From: Endomychus coccineus
Taxonomy: Eukaryota > Arthropoda > Insecta > Coleoptera > Endomychidae
Direction of reading: 5' to 3'
NCBI GenBank assembly: GCA_958510875.1
Contig: OY294069.1
Coordinates: 161,137,111-161,201,110, forward strand
DNA length: 64,000 nt
Part shown: positions 35,771 through 44,820 of the stretch, piece after piece
Layout: each line of letters starts with the position of its first letter
How positions within the stretch are numbered: position 1 is the first letter of the stretch
Position numbers and translations under genes: made by a program
Notes under the pieces: model-generated
Seen by the model: the letters and a program-made list of their open reading frames with translations, nothing else
The model's database searches: none
What the model was told of the DNA's origin: nothing

Positions 35771-36467
35771 TTTGAGTCTCTCTAATTCCATCGACTTTTC
35801 AGCAATCAAGGCCTAGAAAAAAAGTATTGTAAGAAAAACATTAAAAAACGTTCCTGCTCTCACCTTACTTGCAACTGCTGCTGATTATTTTCTTTCTGTT
35901 TCTCCATACTTTGCAGAATATTTCTAGCACCAATAGCCTTCAGCTTTTCATTCTCAACCTCTTTGCCCAGAATATCTACCATATCAATGAATTTATTGCC
36001 AACTCTTTGAAATTCTTCTATTTCTGCAACAAAAATCTATGTTCGATGCCTTTGTTCTTCGATACAAGCCTCATATAAAATAATATAAATACATTATGTC
36101 CTCTATGCTGCAAGTGAATTTGTTTTGGAATTTATGATCAAGTGTTAAAAGCGCATGGGGTTGAGGCCCGCTGTTCTGATTAATTATTTATCTAAAGTTC
36201 TAAAGCCCATCCTACATTCAACAATTGGTTAAATAAATTAGCCCAAAGGATAATCAGTGAGGCTTCTTGGTAAATGGTAATATAATAATATATGAATATT
36301 GACTCGAACTAAAATGATATCTTGAAAAAAGTACATAACTTACTTTCTGTATATATTTTGCATTCTTCTTTCAAGTCATGAGCTTGTTTAGAAATATTTG
36401 GTTCGAGAATGCACACTCTGTCCACCTCGTCGAAGAATATACCATATTTTGAAAGCGTTTCCGCCAT
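35699..36467 (-). CDS. IFT20: IFT20, intraflagellar transport complex B subunit, complete
   Basis: IFT20 is a small coiled-coil subunit of the IFT-B train that builds cilia; in vertebrates it also acts at the Golgi in delivery of ciliary membrane cargo. In insects, cilia occur in sensory neurons and sperm. Exons on the minus strand: 36467-36344, 36023-35869 and 35812-35699, with GT-AG introns and matching phases, giving 130 residues against about 132 in vertebrates. The N-terminus (GIFFDEVDRVCILEP) and the blocks LKEECK, KEVENEKLKAIGARNIL and MEKQKENNQQQLQ match the family closely. The C-terminus (EMEQNELINQL) also fits. A start at 36467 is supported by an X-box-like site 28 bp upstream. The end of the last exon is duplicated downstream. 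Confidence 0.96.
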
Positions 36468-36494
36468 TTTTCGTTTATTTCATGTTTTCATGCT

Positions 36495-36508
36495 GTTGCT
36501 ATGGTTAC
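36495..36508. promoter_or_regulatory. RFX X-box-like site upstream of IFT20
   Basis: GTTGCTATGGTTAC matches the X-box pattern RYYNYY-WW-RRNRAC at 13 of 14 positions. It lies 28 bp upstream of the IFT20 start codon. RFX-family factors bind such sites in promoters of ciliary genes in worms, flies and vertebrates, usually within about 150 bp of the start. Placement and gene identity together make a functional site likely. Confidence 0.75.
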
Positions 36509-36636
36509 GGATATTCGATTTCAATCGATGCACTCATATCGGTAGCCATAGATCGTCATTAACGTAAGAGCACAACAGATGCATATCTGTCTCTAATCAA
36601 AATAACTACGATTTAATGTTTATTCATAATAGTAGT

Positions 36637-36758
36637 TTACGTAACAAGTCCCGAAAGTGGTCTTTTACTGGACGAGTGGGCAAATTGCAGGGCGAGCCGC
36701 AGGCGAGTCCTGCAAGCCTGCGAGTCCAGTAAAAGCACTTTTGGGACGTATTACGTAC
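36637..36758. repeat. 120-bp GC-rich hairpin
   Basis: 'cttttactggac' and 'gtccagtaaaag', with outer 'ttacgtaa.aagtccc' and 'gggacgtattacgta', form a hairpin. Its loop region contains 'gggcgagccgcaggcgagtcctgcaag', itself nearly palindromic in blocks. A related 'gtccggtaaaagcttttac' recurs at 37154. It is probably the end of a DNA transposon. Confidence 0.6.
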
Positions 36759-38506
36759 ATTTTTTTTAAAACAGACATTGTTGTATCATAAACTTCATAT
36801 TATTCAGTTTATATTTTTATAACAAGAACTCTTTATTAATTAACTTTTCAAAAATTTGGTATGTTTGTTCATATCGTATCCGGGACTTCGACGGTAATAA
36901 ATCAAACGTTGCTTGGGTGGCCGCCTTAACAATTCATCTGGTATAATTTCATCTTCCATTAATTCACAATCATTTTGAATATCCATTTTATAATAAATGT
37001 CACGTTTTCAACTAAACGTCAAAATATGTCAAGTTATTTTATAGTTTTAAATAATACAAAACTCGGTTACTATAGAAACCAATTGACCGCTATCTTAGAC
37101 TAACTATTTTATTATTTTTTTCATTAGATAGGCCGGAAAGTAAATAAAAATGAGTCCGGTAAAAGCTTTTACAGGACTATCACAATAATTTTCTGGCTCG
37201 GTCCGACAAAATGAGATTTTCTGACCTAAAAATAAACCGGAAAGTACTAATTTCTGGCCGGTTTTAAAAAAATACTATTTAATCATCCTCAAATCTTTGT
37301 ATTTTACTTCTTGGTATGAGTCTGAAGAGTAACATCTTCCGTCCGTCGATTAAATTGTAGTTCGATTGAATTCATTCCGATTTCATGGATTCTGTCTGTG
37401 GATCTAATGGACCATTTTCATGTGATTAGTTTTGTGTCTATTATTTCATGTAATATTTGCTTGCGATCTGTTATTTAATAGTTTTGGCCTGGTTGTTTAT
37501 AAATGAATATCTGAAATGAACACAATACAAGGTGATCTACATAATTCTAGAATGATCCCGCTTAACTAACTCAGAATTATGGCATTCTCGCCGACAATTT
37601 CTAAATCGGTTGCTGTCTCTTGTCCTACATTATACACATGCAAGACATGAAATAAATATAATATACCTACTGAAGTACCGAGTATCTAACTTACAGAACG
37701 TCTAACTATATTGAACAATTGCAGTTAATCAAAACAAAATAATATAGTTTGTTGCTATTGCTTCAACAGGTGATAAAATGCTGGCAGGAACAAGCTGCTT
37801 TGAGTTGAATATATTAAGGTATATAATAGCATATATCGAAAGCTAAAATCATACAAAAGCACAATGAATACCTATAATTATTATTTTTTCTAATTTTGTT
37901 CCAGACGGATATCGCCAAATAAACCACCGAAAGCTTATACAGATATTGATTTAAAAATAATTTAATCATCGAAGAATTTAACATGGTCTACACCCTGGAA
38001 ATAGATCTTGAGTATCTTGTCTGTCAAATATAATGATGCGTATGAAGAAAAATGGTTCAAGACCGTAGACATGATGTGTGTCAATGGGTGTCTTCTGATG
38101 ATGTAAGATATAGGCATTATTCTGTTTAAGCATGTGTTATTCGTGTTTGGGTTAGTATAACTGGCCCAGGGAATCGAATCTTTAAGTTATTTAGATGATA
38201 GAATTATGGAAGCTCTTAGCGACTTTGTTGATCCTTTTACTTGATAAATGTTTCTCTCCATAATCACGTACAATGTACATGGCATCCATAGATTAATGGA
38301 TCATTAACACAGTCAGACTGTCTATGACAAACACTTAATCCCGCTGCAAGACAAGTAACGTCTACACGACAGACCATAGAGTACTTCAATGAAGGATTTC
38401 GTGACTAGCTCTAAAAACTGTGTGTATCTCTTTCTAATTTGTCGTAAGAGAGAACAGACTATTAGAAGAGGATAAAACCACCGCCGCTCGCTTATACCGC
38501 GGTCGT
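36759..38506. other. Intergenic, no gene
   Basis: AT-rich. Apart from the repeat related to the hairpin at 36637 (about 37130-37190), I see no gene, RNA or clear element. Confidence 0.4.
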
Positions 38507-39352
38507 ATATACAGGACTGGAAACTCGAGGCTGTTTCCTATGTGAGAAGTGAGTCCGCTAAGCGTCATCTGTTGCGTAGTACCAAAAGGGTGGCGCATGA
38601 GTCGAGGGATGTTCTCTGGCATGTATACGACCGTGTTTGAACGATATGGCGCCCACGGTCGTACATACAGATCTGGGAACTCGTATGTTTGACATGGGTC
38701 TCTTACGCGTCGCCAAACTCGTAGTCCCTCGCTCAGCCACTAGCTAGCGCTTGGATCAAAGTGGTAAACGATTTCTTTCCGGAATCGCAAGCAGTGTTAC
38801 TAAGTATTCTGATTTGAGAGAAGAATAGGACTGTTACTCTTGTCAAAATGTGTTACTCACCTTAAAAATAACTTCCCCTTTTTCGTTAAACATGCTCGCA
38901 CACATAAAAGATCTCGTTAAAACGATTTCTATCCGGAATCGCAAGCATCCACTTTTTTCGCATTTCCGCATCTTTCGGCACTTTAAAAACATAAGTTTCT
39001 TGCTTTACACTTTTGGACCCTGTTTTGCATTTCGGCACAATGCACGGTTTCGTAATTTGTTTCTAAAAACGCAGGTATTTCTTGTGTTTACAATTCAAGA
39101 ATGACATGTGTCAGAGAACACTTCGACTACTGCGCCACCCTTTTTGGTACTACGCGACAGTCGACGCTTAGCGGACCCACTTCTCACATAGGAAACAGCC
39201 TCGAATTCCCAGACCTGTATGTACGATCGTGATGGCGCCTAATCCTTACAACATACTTCGATCCATGCGCTAGCTGGTGGCTGAGCGAGGGACTACAAGT
39301 TTGGCGACATGTAAGAGACTAATGTCAAACATAGAGTTTCCAGATCTGTATA
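38507..39352. repeat. Two interlocked inverted repeats
   Basis: Block A (38507-38600, 'atatacaggactgg' and onwards) is inverted at 39130-39223. Block B (38662-38750, 'acatacagatctggg' and onwards) is inverted at 39262-39352. The order is A-B-A'-B', so the two pairs interlock rather than nest. Both ends carry 'tacagatctgg'-like termini, so the two are related elements. 'ccggaatcgcaagca' occurs as a direct repeat at 38789 and 38932. GC content is above the surroundings. Confidence 0.65.
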
Positions 39353-40037
39353 AAAAAATCGATGGGGGGGGGGGGTACGTCGTGATAATGTATCATATTG
39401 ATATATTAAATCACTCTTTACTTTGTTTCGATCACTAATGTTTATAAAACACTAACGTGACTATAGTTTCGACAACTAGCGTGTCATCTTCAAAATGATA
39501 TGTACTAGTGTAAGAATAAACATGAAAGAACTTAAGATATTTTAGTCAAAATAAGGTACAAGTAACAAGTGGGGTTTCGGTTAGAGTATGGGGAAATACA
39601 TTACCGGTATTGAATAATTGAAACATGGTACTAGGGTTGAGTTAAACAGGTAATTAGGAAATTTTAATGCGGAGATTTACTAGGAATGTACAACAAAATG
39701 GATTACGGGGAATTTTGTATTATCGAAAAGAATGCTGTAGTACAAGTCTAATCTAAATTTTAAATGATCAATTGGACTTTTACTACAGCATTCTTTTCGA
39801 TGTCTTGATAACACGAAATTCCTAATACTCCACTTACTTGTACCTTCCTAGTAAATTTACGCATTAAAATTTCCCAATTACCTCATTAACTCTACCCTAG
39901 TAGCATGTTTCTATTATTTAATCCCCGTAATGTATTTCCCCATATTACAACCGAAACCCCAGGTGTTACTTGTACCTTATTTTGAATATAAATATCTTGA
40001 GATCTTTCACGTTTATTCTTACATTAGTAGCTATCGT

Positions 40038-40490
40038 GAAAATCTCGACTTCCGGATGAATTCCGCGTCACAATAGCACGACTTGATGCCGATATATCGC
40101 CAACCATTACAGATGGAATCTTCAGGGCAGGCTTGAGGCTTGAACTGAAACTGATTCTACTGGTTTCTGTAGCCGCATTTATTGTAGGAAAAAATCCTTG
40201 ACGCTACACAGTTCACTGCCTTTATTCCGGTGATTAACTCCGTTCTGGCACATAACCCTGACGTTGTGTGATCATGTGCGAAGTGGAATTTTCGAGGATT
40301 GGTTTCCAAATGTTGGGAAGGTAATATCCTGAGTCACGGTTTAGATTATTTGAACGTCTTAGGATTTCTATAGCTTCAAGGATTTTTCGCTGATATAAGT
40401 TTGGGGCTCGGGATAGGATTTTAGTATTTTCGAAAAAGATTTGAAGCTTAGTGTCAAACTTGTTCCCTTTCTCAATCATTTAAATTCATT
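40038..40490 (-). pseudogene. Penelope-like 3' end, truncated inverted copy
   Basis: The minus strand encodes NLYQRKILEAIEILRRSNN and NRDSGYYLPNIWKPILENS, the post-GIY-YIG tail, ending in a stop near 40234. It is followed by the shared 3' region with the hammerhead-like motif. Only the last 80 or so codons are present. Confidence 0.8.
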
Positions 40491-40509
40491 ACATCCCAAT
40501 ATCCTTTCC

Positions 40510-41573
40510 ACCATGGAAAGGTTCACTCTCGTTCCTAGATGTATTAGTTAGTCGACAGACTGACGGTACTTTAGGACATTCTGTGTATCGAAAACTCACT
40601 CACATCGATAGATACCTCAATGGCCTTTCCCACCACCACCCTGCCCAAAAGCAATCTGTCATAAACTCCTTGGTCCACAGACCTGTCAACTTATCCCAAC
40701 CCCAATCCTTAAAATCAGAATTAAAACATCTTTCATCTGTCTTATTATCAAATAATTTCTCCCATTAAAACATCCAAAAAGCCATAAAGAAATACACCGC
40801 CTAAAATTTCAAATCAACCTCCCCGCCTGCTTTATCCACTGCCTATCTTCCATATATTGAAAATATAACAGATCGAATTTCTAGAATCCTTGAAAAACAT
40901 AATATTCTAACCCGGTTTTCCACACTTTCAAAACTATCTCAGTTTTACAAACCTATCAAAGATTCCCTTCCTCCTCCACACGTAGAAGGTGCTTATAGCA
41001 TTACCTGTTCTTGCAAAATAAAGTCTACATTGGTGAAACAGGTCGTTTAGTAGCTACTCGTGTGAAAGAACATGTGCACAGCGCACATGGCTTCGTGACG
41101 CCAGTAGATCTGCACTTGCGGAACACAAGTTTGACAAATCCTTTTAGAAAATACTAAAATCCTGGCCCGAGTCCCAAACTTCTATCAGCGAAAAATCCTT
41201 GAAGCTATAGAAATCCTAGAACATCCAAATAATCTAAACCGGGATTCAGGATATTACCTTCTCAACATTTGGAAACCCATCCTCGAAAATTCCACTTCGC
41301 ACATGATCACACAACGGCAGGGTCAGGTGCCAGAACGAAGTTAACTACCGGAATAGAGGCAGTGAACTATGTAGTGTGAAGGATTTTTTCCTACAATAAA
41401 TACGGCTACAGAAACCAGTAGAATCAGCTTCAGTTCAAGTCTCAAGCCTGCCCTGAAGATGCCACCTGTAACGGTTGACGAAACGTCGGCATTAAGTCGT
41501 ACTACTGTGCCGCGGAATCCACTCGGAAGCCAAGATTGGTCAAGATTAGATATCCGCGGAAGTACTATTCAAG
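40510..41573 (+). pseudogene. Penelope-like element, reverse transcriptase end to GIY-YIG
   Basis: From about 40525 the plus strand encodes SLSFLDVLVSRQTDGTLGHS with VYRKLTHIDRYL and SHHHPAQKQSVIN, the part of the Penelope reverse transcriptase after the catalytic motif. Then, with frameshifts, comes the GIY-YIG nuclease: VEGAYSITCSC, VYIGETGRLVATRVKEH (about 40983-41075). The C-terminal tail (RKILEAIEILEHPNN) lies at 41190-41340. The 3' region contains a hammerhead-like motif (CTGAAGATGCC ... GACGAAACGTC, 41453-41495) with an almost complete core. Frameshifts and the missing N-terminal half make it inactive. Confidence 0.85.
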
Positions 41574-41640
41574 ATTAGTAGCTATCGTTTTGAAAATGAC
41601 ACGCTAGTTGTCGAAACTATAGTCACGTTAGTGTTTCTAT

Positions 41641-42135
41641 ATATATATAAGTGATGAAAAGAAAGTAAAAAGCTTTCAAACAACCTACTATTACCAAAAA
41701 CATGTAAAAATTTAAAACTAACCCACCTTTATCGGAAAGCAAAATACGTTAGCGGGGTCTTAACTGCTTCGACCAGAACCGCCGATGCAGGTTGAACATT
41801 GAATTCGGCATTATATTAGCTGATTCGTTCGCCGCCTATTAACTATGAGTGGGAGGTACCACCCTTGCTTAATCGACGTTGATCACGCCTTCGGCTATTC
41901 CTACGCATTTGAAATTTTATAGTTGTGTTTGAATTTCTTGAACTTGGGAATGACGACGGGGCGGCGGGGCCGCCGCCTTAACCCGCGAGGCAAATACCTC
42001 TCATTGACTGAATCACTTGCGAAGTCCTAAACTGTTTCTACGGATATATTCCCGCGATCGTAGTCCGCTGATAACTTGTTATTATACATTCTTTCAAATT
42101 CAATATCCTTAAATTTTAATATATATAAAAAAAAT
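41641..42135. other. No gene; GC-rich stretch of unknown nature
   Basis: 41740-42010 is richer in GC than its surroundings and includes 'ggggcggcggggccgccgcc' at 41959. I recognise no gene or RNA here. It may be part of another mobile element. Confidence 0.35.
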
Positions 42136-42177
42136 TCTCGGGAAATAGGTCACATTAACACTTTGTTTTATATTTTC

Positions 42178-42219
42178 GTCTTTACGTACGTTTCGGTCTC
42201 ACGACCATCATCAGAAGAC
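42178..42219 (-). ncRNA. Hammerhead ribozyme, type I, complete core
   Basis: On the minus strand: helix I GTCTT/AAGAC, CTGATGA, helix II GGTC-GTGA-GACC, GAAA, helix III AC-GTAC-GT, and cleavage site GUA. All core bases are present. It differs from the copy at 24941-24982 mainly in the helix II loop and the cleavage-site base. Confidence 0.8.
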
Positions 42220-42298
42220 TTATTATTTTGATTGAAATTTGTGCGATATGAACGCTTGTGCTATAATTAGTTTTAATAAATCCTTTTTGACATAATAA

Positions 42299-42347
42299 GT
42301 CTTCTGATGATGGTCGTGAGTCGTGAAACCGAAACGTACGTAAAGAC
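42299..42347 (+). ncRNA. Hammerhead ribozyme, longer helix II loop
   Basis: On the plus strand: GTCTT, CTGATGA, a helix II GGT/ACC with a loop enlarged by a short duplication (gtgagtcgtga), GAAA, AC-GTAC-GT, cleavage site GUA, AAGAC. The core is complete, but helix II is shortened to three pairs, so activity may be lower than for its inverted partner. Confidence 0.7.
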
Positions 42348-42395
42348 GAAAATATAAAACAAAGTGTTAATGTGACCTATTTCCCGAGTATTTTT

Positions 42396-43221
42396 GAAGT
42401 GAAAACTTCTTATGGCGCGTTGGGCACTTTTGTGGGAGAGCATTTTCAGCCGTTCTCGCGACAGATGAGATTTTACACAGATATACTCCGCGTGTATTCT
42501 TATAATATATGTATACTATACGCGCTCTTTGCATGGGCATTCGTTCGTGCTCTCGCGACAGACGAGATTACATACCTATATGTATACTCAGAGTGTATAG
42601 GTATGCGAGAGCGCTGCATGCTATACGCAGTCTTTGCATGGGCATTCGTTCGTGCCCTCGCGACAGACGAGATTGAGAGTTTTTTATATTTATTTTATAA
42701 ATGAATATTAAACGGAAAATTTATTTATTTAAATATTTCATTTGACTTGTGTTGCTGCTATGGTATTGTGTTAAAAAAACAAATCTAAAGTGTAAATAGG
42801 ATTAATAAAAACATTGTTGTAGTGCAATAATGCAGTATTCACAAGATATATAAATAGATTTAAATCAAAATTTTTCATTTCATACTTTAGTTACCATAGA
42901 CCTATTGTTTCAGTTTTAGAATTTGATGAAAATCCTGATAATAATGATGAAAATGCTGATAATGATGATGTAAGAGTTGTTGAAATTATGGATGAGAATT
43001 GATAAATTTTGTATTTACTATTTACTAATATTTACTCATTTAAATAAAACCACTTCCTTCGAATATAGTTTCTATATTATTATACTTCATGTCTATTCAA
43101 AAAGTGCCCACATTGCTTTGATAAACTTGATTTTTTATGAACAATTTCTCATGTCGCGAGCGCACCTAAAAATGCTCACCCAAAAAAGTGCCCAACGCGC
43201 CATAAGTTCAAGTTTTCACTT
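42396..43221. mobile_element. 826-bp TIR element with internal 105-bp repeats
   Basis: The ends 'gaagtgaaaacttcttatgg' with 'cgcgttgggcacttttg' (42396 on) and the complement ending at 43221 form terminal repeats of about 50 bp. Inside, a 54-bp block ('ctttgcatgggcattcgttc') occurs at 42516-42569 and 42621-42674, with a partial third copy at 42450. The segment 42910-43002 encodes an acidic tail (FDENPDNNDENADNDDVRVV) that ends in a stop and looks like the end of a lost protein. No transposase is recognised. Confidence 0.7.
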
Positions 43222-43533
43222 CTGCCTGCACTCCCGGAGTGCGCTGACTTTTTTTTTATATATATTTCATACTGGATCAAGAATCTTTATTATTCTTAAA
43301 TTTTAACATAATTCAAGGTATTTTGTGTTTTCAAACTAGACAAAAAGGGGTTGATTATGTACCTTTAAAAACAACTAGAAATTGTGTATCATCTTTATTT
43401 CCCTTTCCTTAACACAGTGGAAGCATTTTCTACACTTTTAATAGATTCGGGCAATACATATTCTCTGAAATTTTAACTATTCTAAAATAAAAGAATCCAT
43501 AAGGGGACAAAATTGTTTATTAGTAAAACTTTA

Positions 43534-44820
43534 TCAAATATTACAATTTAAATAATTTTTTGGGAATTCAATACTTTTCAATAGCAGTGCATTACTTTTG
43601 ACAACACTTATTCTGTAAATATCTTTATTTTCGATAACCTCCATTTTCAATCTTGTATCCGGAATTCCATTCCAATACTTTCCACATGTTATAATCTCTT
43701 TTGATTCACCCTGCTTTTTAAAATCTCCATCATTCCACAGGTTGAGTAAGTTAATGACAACGAAGGCTACATGATATTTGTTTGCAATGTAACGCATGAT
43801 GCTGGCAACATGACTCAGTAACAAGTTATTAGCAGAATGGTTTTTATTTTTTGTAAAGATAGCTGCTAAAGAATCTATAATCACAAGTCTTAATTGGTTA
43901 CCTTTTTCTAATTCACACTTGATATGAAATAAACTATTTATAAGCTCAAATTTATTTGTAATTTGCTTAACAAGTAGCCTTTCCATATCATCTACAATTT
44001 CTTCCTGGAAATAAGTATTGGAATTAACTTTCGATGATTAACAGCATGTGTAATAATAGTCTGGTTAAGCTATGAAGCTTAACATAAACTCACATTTGTC
44101 AATTCTTTCAACAAGTGTTTATATTTCCTAGCACTGAAATCATTTTTGGTGTCTAAATAGTAAGAGTACTGCTTCATATAATGGGTAACATTCTTAACAA
44201 TCGTTAAGGCTAGTGAACTTTTGCCAGCACCTGCCCTACCACATATTTCATAAATATTACCAGTAAAAAATCCTCCTTCCAATATTTCATCAACCCTTGA
44301 AACAAACAATGAATATACATTATTATTTATCAAAGAAAAAGTTACTTAATTTCTGTTGTTAGTTGATCGATGCATGTGAATTCCTATATTACTTGGCAGT
44401 TTTTGTTTCATTATATGGCAACTATGCATATTTGAATCAAAAATTGTAAATTCATAATTTTCAAATTGGAAATGATTGGTACTACTCACTCTTTTATTCC
44501 TGATGATATGATAGTAGAATTTTGTAAAAGAGAATTGTAAATATTGAAAGCATTTTCTGGTTTTGCCAAATATTGTTTAATTAAATCATTTTTTATACCT
44601 AAAACATCCTGAAAAGATTGAAAATCAAGTAATTAATAAATACATATATGTTCATCAATATGTTTACCTTAAATACTAGTCTGGATGTGAGCGACAATTT
44701 TTGAGTGTCTGTATTAATAAAATCTTCTACAAAGAATATTTTATTCTTGTGTAATGCGACGATTACCTCATTAGATAAATTTGGATGCGTATCACTAGAT
44801 AACCTCTCCATTGCATACAT
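43534..44820 (-). CDS. RAD51D: RAD51D, RAD51 paralogue, complete
   Basis: RAD51D is a RecA-fold ATPase of the BCDX2 RAD51-paralogue complex that helps RAD51 load in homologous recombination. Exons on the minus strand: 44820-44668, 44608-44490, 44295-44094 and 44004-43534. Introns are GT-AG with matching phases, giving 314 residues (human RAD51D has 328). The N-terminal domain reads HPNLSNEVIVALHKNKI and VEDFINTD, as in RAD51D. ISSGIKEVDEILEGGFFTG is followed by Walker A GRAGAGKS (about residues 110-117) and Walker B LRLVIIDSLAAI (about 190-200). CGKYWNGIPDTRL matches the GRSW..VP.TR block of RAD51D. An ATG nine bases inside the first (44811) is an alternative start. The gene is divergent to domino. 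Confidence 0.92.

Larger units (their letters stand above)
40023..41588. mobile_element. Penelope-like insertion with 15-bp target duplication
   Basis: The sequence attagtagctatcgt occurs at 40023-40037 and 41574-41588, immediately outside two oppositely oriented Penelope-like copies. The copies have their 3' ends facing outwards (minus copy 40038-40490, plus copy 40510-41573). A truncated copy inverted against a longer copy within one target duplication is a known outcome of Penelope-like integration. It interrupts an older fold-back, so it is the younger insertion. Confidence 0.8.
39400..41640. repeat. Fold-back element split by a Penelope-like insertion
   Basis: Left arm 39400-39760 pairs with right arm 39770-40037, which resumes at 41574-41640. 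'acagcattcttttcgat' at 39792 marks the centre and 'actatagt..cga' sequences mark the outer ends. Each outer end also contains a hammerhead-like string (GAAGATGAC ... GTCGAAACTATAGTC). The right arm is interrupted exactly by the Penelope-like insertion. Confidence 0.7.
42136..42390. repeat. Palindrome with a hammerhead ribozyme in each arm
   Basis: Arms 42136-42226 and 42293-42390 are inverse complements ('ctcgggaaataggtcacatt' and its complement outside, the hammerheads inside). They surround a 65-bp loop. The loop and one arm are related, in reverse, to 24990-25065 beside the hammerhead in PPM1G intron 5, so both belong to one small family. There is no coding content. Confidence 0.8.

Noticed and set aside
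43534..44333. Bacterial-type RecA or contaminating gene
   Set aside because: The four-exon structure with GT-AG introns and the RAD51D-specific N-terminal domain show a host gene.
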